The translations under genes were made by a program, and so were the position numbers. Positions 8,172 to 13,219 of a DNA stretch of 13,219 nucleotides are shown here, piece by piece. The stretch spans positions 1-13,219 of the forward strand of contig ML976753.1 in the NCBI GenBank assembly GCA_010015655.1, written 5' to 3'. Within the stretch, counting starts at the first letter, position 1. Every line of letters begins with the position of its first letter. The notes under the pieces are model-generated. The model was not told the origin of the DNA, made no database searches, and was given only the letters and a program-made list of their open reading frames with translations. Source of the DNA: Bimuria novae-zelandiae CBS 107.79 (Eukaryota; Ascomycota; Dothideomycetes; Pleosporales; Didymosphaeriaceae).

Positions 8172-9114
8172 GGCCCGGTGGCTCGAGCGTCTGCCTCGCT
8201 TATATTGCCTTTATTAGCCTAGTCCAAGTGTCCGGTGACTCAACCTGGAGGTGAAAGTCACTTTCCTTCAACCACTCATGTATGCTCTTCAAGCGCTTTA
8301 ACTACGCCCCCCCCCCCCAAAAGCAGACTATTCTGTCGACCTGAGACCTACGCCGTACGCTACGGTGCATGCCTGCACGTATCAAAATAGATAGTCTTGG
8401 TATTGTTTCTCCTAAGTGCGGCGTAGTTGTTGAAGCTGACGGTATGGGTAGAGGGGTGGCTCCAAAGCTTCAGATGGTTCAAAAACGATGAGAGCAGAGA
8501 GCTCTATACATACAACTTACTTCTAGGCCTTAATACAATATCTTCCCGGCTAAAGGTTGAAAGGACTGAGATTTTAGTTGACGCCCATCTACAAAAAGAC
8601 TACGCCGCATGCCAAGGATTTATCCTACTAGCGCTAAACATAACGTTGGCGTCAATAGAGGCGTGGCGGTGGGTCCTTTGACTATTGGTACCACACAACA
8701 ATTGCTCGAAATAAAACTCAGGTAACATTGAAGGAGAATAGGAGTACACGGCAACCTCTAGAACCCTATTTTCTCATAATGGCGCTTGTATAATTCTGAA
8801 AAGAGGGTAATGGTCAAGAAACCTTGCCAATGTCGGGCAAAGCATCATAGAGATCAATCCCTTTGGATCGCAATGATCCTTAATGGACGCGCGCGCGTGT
8901 TAGCGCTGGTTGCGTCCTAAGCAGAACTAAAATTAACATTCGCTGATGCAGGAGTGAGGGAAACAAGGAATGACATACGTACTAGGACAGTATAAGTAAT
9001 GGGAACATCTAGCTATCAAGTTTATATTCGCTTATTAAACCCTTCCACTTCGCCCTTCCAATTTTCTGTCGCAGAGACAATCAGTTCTAGTTCTGCTTTT
9101 CCACGACCGCTAAA
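8172..9114. other. Divergent intergenic region with C12 tract and small inverted repeat
   Basis: This is the region between the minus-strand gene at 8054 and the plus-strand gene at 9115. It contains a run of 12 C at 8307-8318 and an 11-bp perfect inverted repeat (8417-8427 with 8599-8609). A short hairpin is also possible, with arms GTGACT at 8234-8239 and AGTCAC at 8255-8260. The only longish frame (8427-8681) starts with TTG and has no recognisable domain. A CT-rich stretch at 9040-9070 is a plausible leader for the 9115 gene. No clear transposon ends or target duplication were seen. Confidence 0.5.
8307..8318. repeat. Homopolymer C12
   Basis: Twelve consecutive C residues (G on the minus strand) form the longest homopolymer noticed in the window. 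It may vary in length between isolates or be mis-sized by sequencing. Confidence 0.85.
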
Positions 9115-10100
9115 ATGGGCATCACTCAAGGCATGCGTAAGTTTTGCATGTCAGATTCTACATATAGGCTAAACATCCTCGCAGAAAACGTGAACTATCG
9201 TCTTTTGACGTACCTTCTTCCTGCCTCTACATTTATATTCTATGGTAGCGCTGCCACATGCTGTGTTCGGGAGACTTCTGCTAATGTGTATTTAGCACTG
9301 TCACTTACTGGATGCATATCACAATCTCCTGGAGTCCCGAACATCTTCTTGGTAAAGTTACAAAGTAACGAGAATTCAACTTTTCCCATTTCAGAAATAC
9401 GTGTGGGATACTTTGGTAATGGTCACTCTCGCCTCTATCAATTGAACTTACTAATATCTGGATAGGCATTTGTACTTTAGTATTAGGCCAATCAACCTGC
9501 CAAACAAGCTCCGGGAAGAACACAAACGCCATACTACAATCCATAAGTGCACACGAAACCAACGAAACCAGCTCCTACCGCTGGGCAAGCATGATATCTC
9601 TCGCGCTCGCACTTCAATCGAAAATCATGCCTGCTTTTGTCACTGGAGCTGGTGTTTTGTTTACTATCAGCCTTTTCTTTGTTGTGTTATTGAAGCGGGA
9701 CTTTAAAATTGCGAAAAAAGGCAATACAACCGCAGCCAGGCGCAGACAATTCCTAAGGAAAGCATTGTTCACAGTATTGTGGCTTTCGGTTTCATTTTCA
9801 TTAGCGTCGGCAATGGCTACCCATCAAACAACGAATGGAATGGCCTATCTCACTCAGACAGAGATATTGAGCGTTAGGATCACGGCTGGAACGGCGCTAA
9901 ACGTGCTACAATGGCTTGCATTCGCTTCTTCAGCGTTATTTGCGGCAGGAATTTCAGGCATATTCATAAGAGAAGGCGGTACGATCCAATCAACTGGTCC
10001 AACAAAATCAATTGTTCAAGGGGACTCTCCACATATGAGCACGGTTTATCCGCCTCCACCGCCTCCACCGCCTCCTCCTCCACCACCGCCACCACAATAA
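9115..10100 (+). CDS. Fig1-family membrane protein, four exons, poly-Pro tail
   Basis: The ATG at 9115 has A at -3 and G at +4. Exons are 9115-9136, 9185-9244, 9296-9415 and 9466-10100 (TAA), 278 aa. Introns are 48, 51 and 50 nt, all phase 1; branch points include GCTAAAC and TACTAAT. The first two introns are stop-free multiples of three. Four hydrophobic helices lie at about 14-32, 122-143, 167-186 and 209-234. The first extracellular loop carries the family signature: G-C-I-S (33-36), N-I-F-L (43-46), R-V-G-Y-F-G-I-C (63-70) and Cys79. This matches the Ca2+ regulator/membrane fusion protein Fig1 family (Pfam PF12351), which in yeasts acts in pheromone-induced Ca2+ influx and cell fusion at the plasma membrane. 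A basic cytoplasmic loop (144-166) joins helices 2 and 3, and the protein ends with 15 consecutive Pro (263-277). Fungi often have several paralogues, so this need not be the mating-specific one. No gene symbol is assigned. Confidence 0.75.
10050..10096. repeat. Imperfect CCN trinucleotide repeat encoding poly-Pro
   Basis: A run of mixed CCG, CCT, CCA and CCC-type codons encodes the 15-proline C-terminus of the Fig1-like protein. The codons vary, so the proline run is not simply one expanded triplet. The stretch is prone to length change. Confidence 0.8.
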
Positions 10101-10599
10101 GGTGCAAAGAAACTATTCTTCTGGCTTTTTGGTTCTAGACCAGACATCTATCAGCTTATCGGCGCGCTCTCTGAGAAGCATCGACAAAATTATCAATATC
10201 TATGCTAATATTCTACTATATGGATATTAGGTGGACAAAGATAATGCACCTCGGAAGGGCTTGCCGACGTGTATGTGGGAGTGTTGGCACAGTGGTTCTT
10301 TGAGAGGGAGGTGGATGAGATAGTGTGATGGATTGTGGGTATGGTATATTGCTGACAATACTAAGAGATCATGATATTCGGGTATGATATAGGTGATGTA
10401 CATTCAATCACTTGCCCCGATTACATACATCTGAGTCACGATTGCTGTATACTCGTAATTCTTTATAGGTACTAAACACTGGTCACACAACTGTTACGCA
10501 CTTGGTCCTTTCAAGGAGGGTTTCCTCAAAACCTTCAAGTAACTCAGTCCTCACATTTATCATACACTGTTTATTGTACCTTCCGCAGAAACATTGGCT
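10101..10599. other. Intergenic; nothing recognised
   Basis: This AT-richer stretch follows the Fig1-like gene and precedes the transposase remnant. It has no ORF of note, no repeat and no RNA gene that I can support. It presumably contains the transcript end of the upstream gene. Confidence 0.5.
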
Positions 10600-11045
10600 A
10601 CATACGATGCTAGAAGTCTGGATGTTCTAATCGAGCGAGTGCCCTGGCCATGGGAGCTTCTGTATATGCGAATTGCCTGCCAGCTCTGCTTTTCACGGGC
10701 ATCTTTGTCCTAGGACGCGACGGCGATGACCGCGTCTTTTTGCTCCTGCATCAGAGGCTATTCTTAGGGCCCACGGCCAGGTTCAGTTGCGTATAAGTGC
10801 AGGTCCCAGAGAGGGAGCTTCGAGACCTCTGAACGCTCCCTCGTACGCGCAAGCAGCCGAATAAGGTCTGCCTGAGTTATTAGAAGCTCTTTCGTAAGGC
10901 TGTACTGTGATACTCTGGCTGTCATCGCCCCAACCGCGTAGGCTTTTGTCTCGGGCACTAACTCACGACGCACTGGAAAGCGTTTTACCATCTGTTCCTT
11001 CTCCCAGCAAGGACTGGAACAAGAACCCTCTTTCTGGCGCATCGG
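10600..11045 (-). pseudogene. Decayed Tc1/mariner transposase remnant (N-terminal HTH part)
   Basis: The minus-strand translation contains R-R-E-L-V-P-E-T-K-A-Y, then V-S-Q-Y-S-L, R-T-R-E-R-S-E-V-S-K and L-W-D-L-H-L-Y. These match, segment by segment, the N-terminal DNA-binding region of the transposase at 12467-13219 on the plus strand. The shared reading ends at a TAA (10766-10764). Recognisable nucleotide similarity continues through further stops to about 10668 and fades by about 10600. Over one 51-base stretch the two copies align without gaps but with many C/T and G/A differences. The catalytic DDE part is absent. Edges are approximate and no terminal inverted repeat was identified. This is an older, truncated copy in the opposite orientation. 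Confidence 0.7.
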
Positions 11046-11454
11046 CAGACGTAGAATATACTCATCCCTGCGTGTTCTATTCCTACCTCTGCTCGCACGT
11101 GGCCATCGATGGCATGGCTCGTCCCACCCACCGCTGGTGCTTCCCCGACGAGGATTGTGCCTGGTAGGTGCTATCAAACCCCACACGACCAAGATCACGC
11201 TGAAACACCTCAAAGTATCGCACGCATGGAATACCCGTATCGACTGGCAGACTCATCGGTCGTCCACGCTGGGAGAGGGGGCACCCTTGACTGTGGGACT
11301 AGCGTCCGGCTACGCAGGATTTCACGTGCAGCACGAGCGAGGAGCAGTGACGGTAGAGTATATGAACGAGTGGGAGAGCATGAACAGTCCATTCATCCAC
11401 TATTTGAGCGCGCATTGCTCTCCATGCTAACACAACACAGACAAATGCGCAAGG
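11046..11454. other. Uncertain coding-like stretch, plus strand
   Basis: Two plus-strand frames look mildly protein-like. Frame A, at about 11044-11164, contains H-P-C-V-F, S-Y-L-C-S-H, H-R-W-C-F-P and D-C-A-W, with four Cys, before a TAG that overlaps a GTAGGT donor-like site at 11164. Frame B (open 11137-11430) contains L-G-E-G-A-P-L-T-V-G and ends C-S-P-C. I could not join them with an in-phase intron, there is no convincing ATG for either, and frame A runs out of the transposase remnant. It may be a fragment of a Cys-rich gene or chance. Confidence 0.2.
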
Positions 11455-12217
11455 CTATCTAGCCATCCACTTCTCTTCGTTCTCAGGGGCAATGGCGTCC
11501 TCGTACTTATGATCCATAAGCCACTCATAAGCATCCTGCTTGTCTGCATTTTTTGAGTAAAACTCATGTAAGATGTTGTCTAGGTCTAGAAGGACAATAA
11601 GCGGATATTGTAGCCATTAGAGGTAGGAAATTTACCATTGGGAGAGACACGTAGAGCAGGCTGCAAGGAAAACTGGGATGGGGTTTCCCTTAGTAGTACA
11701 AGAGTTGTAGGCAATATAGTCCCTAAATATATGTTAACATTTATCACGCTAAAGAAAACTTCGCATACCTTTTGGTATAGTGAAGATGAAAGGACGTTCA
11801 ACGGGCATGCCGTTCTCCTTATCTTCGAAATAATTGTCGGCCGCCGTCCGGATAATCTCTTGCATCATGAATGTATTTGGCATAAGCGTTGCCCTATTCG
11901 AAGCTAAGTCTAGAATTAGTAAAGTACATAAATAGAGGCTGAGGGAGCGTACCTAGGCAATTCGTCCAGACATCGGCATTCTCATGGTTGTCCGGTGACT
12001 GTTCAAGCTGATCGTTGATGCTTAGTTCGTTCCTTCGACCCTGTCGCTCAAACCAGAATGGTTTAAACGTTGAACCAGCATTAAGGCGCAATAAAGTGGC
12101 TGGGAAGCTGGCATGAGTAGAAATGGCCGAATGACCACGTCGATGGGTATCTCTAATTATATGAAAGAGCCTAGCGCTTGCGGACAAGATAATAGGCCGA
12201 GATGTCCCACTGAACAT
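11455..12217 (-). CDS. Tse2-like paralogue, copy 2, divergent (four exons)
   Basis: ATG at 12217 (A at -3). Exons are 12217-11953, 11903-11769, 11722-11636 and 11585-11455 (TAG), 205 aa. Introns are 49, 46 and 50 nt, all phase 1. The first has a TACTAAT branch and two possible in-frame acceptors six bases apart. Each intron falls at the same codon as in the gene at 7327-8054, and exon 3 is 87 nt in both. Shared motifs are L-L-R-L-N-A-G (N-terminal), N-R-A-T-L-M-P-N (91-98), the G-T-x-L-P-x-x-L opening of exon 3 (134-141) and F-S-L-Q (151-154). Differences: the N-terminus is about 30 residues longer, rich in Arg, Ser and His and almost free of acidic residues, like a mitochondrial presequence. 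The His residues of the HExxDHYS motif are replaced by Arg and Gln, and the aromatic tail is missing. It may be an inactive or re-purposed member. The structure is convincing; the family name and function are inference. Confidence 0.6.
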
Positions 12218-12466
12218 TGTAGATGGCGATGCGATTTGAGAGGAAAGTAAAAGCTTCTGCCGAGACGAGAAGTTGGATTTTAAGGTTGGACGGTAGAACA
12301 AATATCCGAATGATTAATATCCGTGCACCGACGCTAGCTACGAAAGAGAGGAATAACGCTAGTAGCGCACGTCCCCGACAACCTCGGCCGGCCATTCTCA
12401 CACTCAACACCACAACTTCGATGCGCCATTTCTCACTCAAATCACGGCCGATTTTAATAAAAAGAC
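12218..12466. other. Short divergent interval
   Basis: This 249-bp gap lies between the start of the Tse2-like copy 2 and the transposase start. It should hold the promoter of the former and the left end of the transposon. No obvious TATA box or terminal inverted repeat could be recognised without the right end of the element. Confidence 0.4.
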
Positions 12467-13219
12467 ATGCCAGCGACTCGCAGGAAGCCCCGCAAGACAG
12501 CGCCGGCAAAAACCCGCGTCCTGAAGACTGCGCGTCGCGAATTGCCGCCCGAAACGAAAGCCTACGTCGTCGGCGCGATGTCAGCCGGAGTATCTCAGTA
12601 CAGCCTCGCCAAACAACTTCCTGTGACCCAGGGCGCTCTCAGCAAGTTGCTCACACGCACGCGAGAGCGTTCAGAGGCGTCAAAACCCCCTCTCTGGGAC
12701 CCGTATCTCTACGAAATAGAAGTCGGCCGAGGTGTCCAGGATATCGACTTTTCTCCAGAGCAAAAGGCCGCGATCATCGCCGTCGCTACCCAGAACAAAG
12801 AAGCCCGTGAAAAGCAGAGCTGACGGCGGTTTTGATCATCTACAGCTGCCCAGGCCTCTCAGCGTCAGCAGCTTCGAAAACCTCATGTATGAAGCTGGGT
12901 ATAGCCGCAAAGCTCTGGGACGCAAACCGATGCTCGACGACGCGAAGAAAAAGCGTCGCCTTGAGTGGGCGCTCGCCCACAACCCAGAGCTTTATAAGTA
13001 CGGCGGTGGGCTGGGCTTCAACTTTCAGCGCGTTATTTTTACTGACGAAACACCAGCACGGGTCGGTGAGCAGCGCGGCAAGCTGCGCGCGTAGGCAAAG
13101 GACGACGAGATCTATCATCCTGACGTTAAACGGCCGAAGATTCGCAACAATTACGCCCTCCAGTTCTACGGCAGCTTTACCTACGATGCGAAGGGCCCCT
13201 TTCACATCTACGGCACCGA
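12467..13219 (+). pseudogene. Tc1/mariner-type transposase, disrupted, runs off the window
   Basis: ATG at 12467 opens a basic N-terminus (Arg/Lys-rich, residues 4-25), then a helix-turn-helix-like region (about 33-65, with V-S-Q-Y-S-L-A-K-Q-L). The first frame ends at TGA 12821-12823. The protein continues one frame over with G-G-F-D-H-L-Q-L-P-R-P-L, a basic linker, and V-I-F-T-D-E-T-P-A near 13035-13060, which is the first catalytic Asp region of the DDE/DDD transposase domain. A TAG at 13092-13094 interrupts this frame, which is otherwise open to the window end. The remnant at 10600-11045 retains extra bases (W-Q-A-I-R codons) exactly where this copy changes frame, indicating a small deletion here. 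The TAG could be a TGG-to-TAG transition, as seen with repeat-induced point mutation. The second and third catalytic residues and right terminus lie outside. It is a non-autonomous, decaying copy. Confidence 0.8.

Noticed and set aside
8229..8240. 12-mer TGTCCGGTGACT shared with about 11989-12000
   Set aside because: A 12-base match somewhere in a 13-kb window is expected by chance, and the flanks do not align.
8173..8245. tRNA-like string (GGTGGCTCGAGCGTCTGCCTC)
   Set aside because: It resembles an A-box region, but no matching B box, anticodon stem or closing acceptor stem was found downstream.
12223..12810. 195-aa plus-strand frame overlapping the transposase
   Set aside because: It is an alternate frame of the transposase, whose own frame has clear HTH and DDE-type motifs and a homologue in the same window.

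Overview
The window looks like an accessory stretch of a filamentous ascomycete nuclear genome. Genes lie on both strands and are mostly interrupted by 46-58 nt introns with GTRNGN-type donors, CTRAY-like branch points and YAG acceptors. Decayed Tc1/mariner transposons are present, and several protein families are typically fungal. A Dothideomycete/Pleosporales origin is a guess from family content; nothing in the bases proves it. No prokaryotic operon signals, rRNA, convincing tRNA or CRISPR array was seen.

Layout, left to right. 1-1474 is gene-poor, with a doubled GGCGCGCC palindrome, a 12-bp minisatellite and one tiny minus-strand Cys/His-rich ORF (691-849). An unrecognised two-exon gene (1475-2150, +) is followed by an unrecognised two-exon gene on the minus strand (2520-3688). 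A single-exon gene (4578-5927, +) encodes a PD-(D/E)XK-like protein with PxPD and E-A-K motifs. Next come a broken minus-strand gene relic (6111-6440), a 7-bp minisatellite (6560-6629) and a short ORF (6703-7146, +) that may be an orphan C-terminal module.

The most interesting part is 7327-12217. Two minus-strand genes (7327-8054 and 11455-12217) prove to be diverged paralogues once spliced. Each has four exons, three phase-1 introns at matching positions, and an identical 87-nt third exon. I assign them tentatively to the fungal Tse2-like ADP-ribosyltransferase toxin family. The second copy has a longer, presequence-like N-terminus, lacks the aromatic C-terminal tail and has lost the His residues of a conserved-looking motif. 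Between them is a four-exon plus-strand gene for a Fig1-family four-helix membrane protein with a 15-proline tail (9115-10100), then a decayed Tc1-type transposase remnant (10600-11045, -).

The right end (12467-13219, +) is a second, better preserved Tc1/mariner transposase. It is broken by a frame-changing lesion and a TAG, and it runs off the window.

I see no evidence that these genes form one pathway. The mixture of toxin-like paralogues, a PD-(D/E)XK protein, gene relics and transposons fits a fast-evolving accessory region. All intron calls are from sequence signals plus reading-frame continuity, without transcript data.
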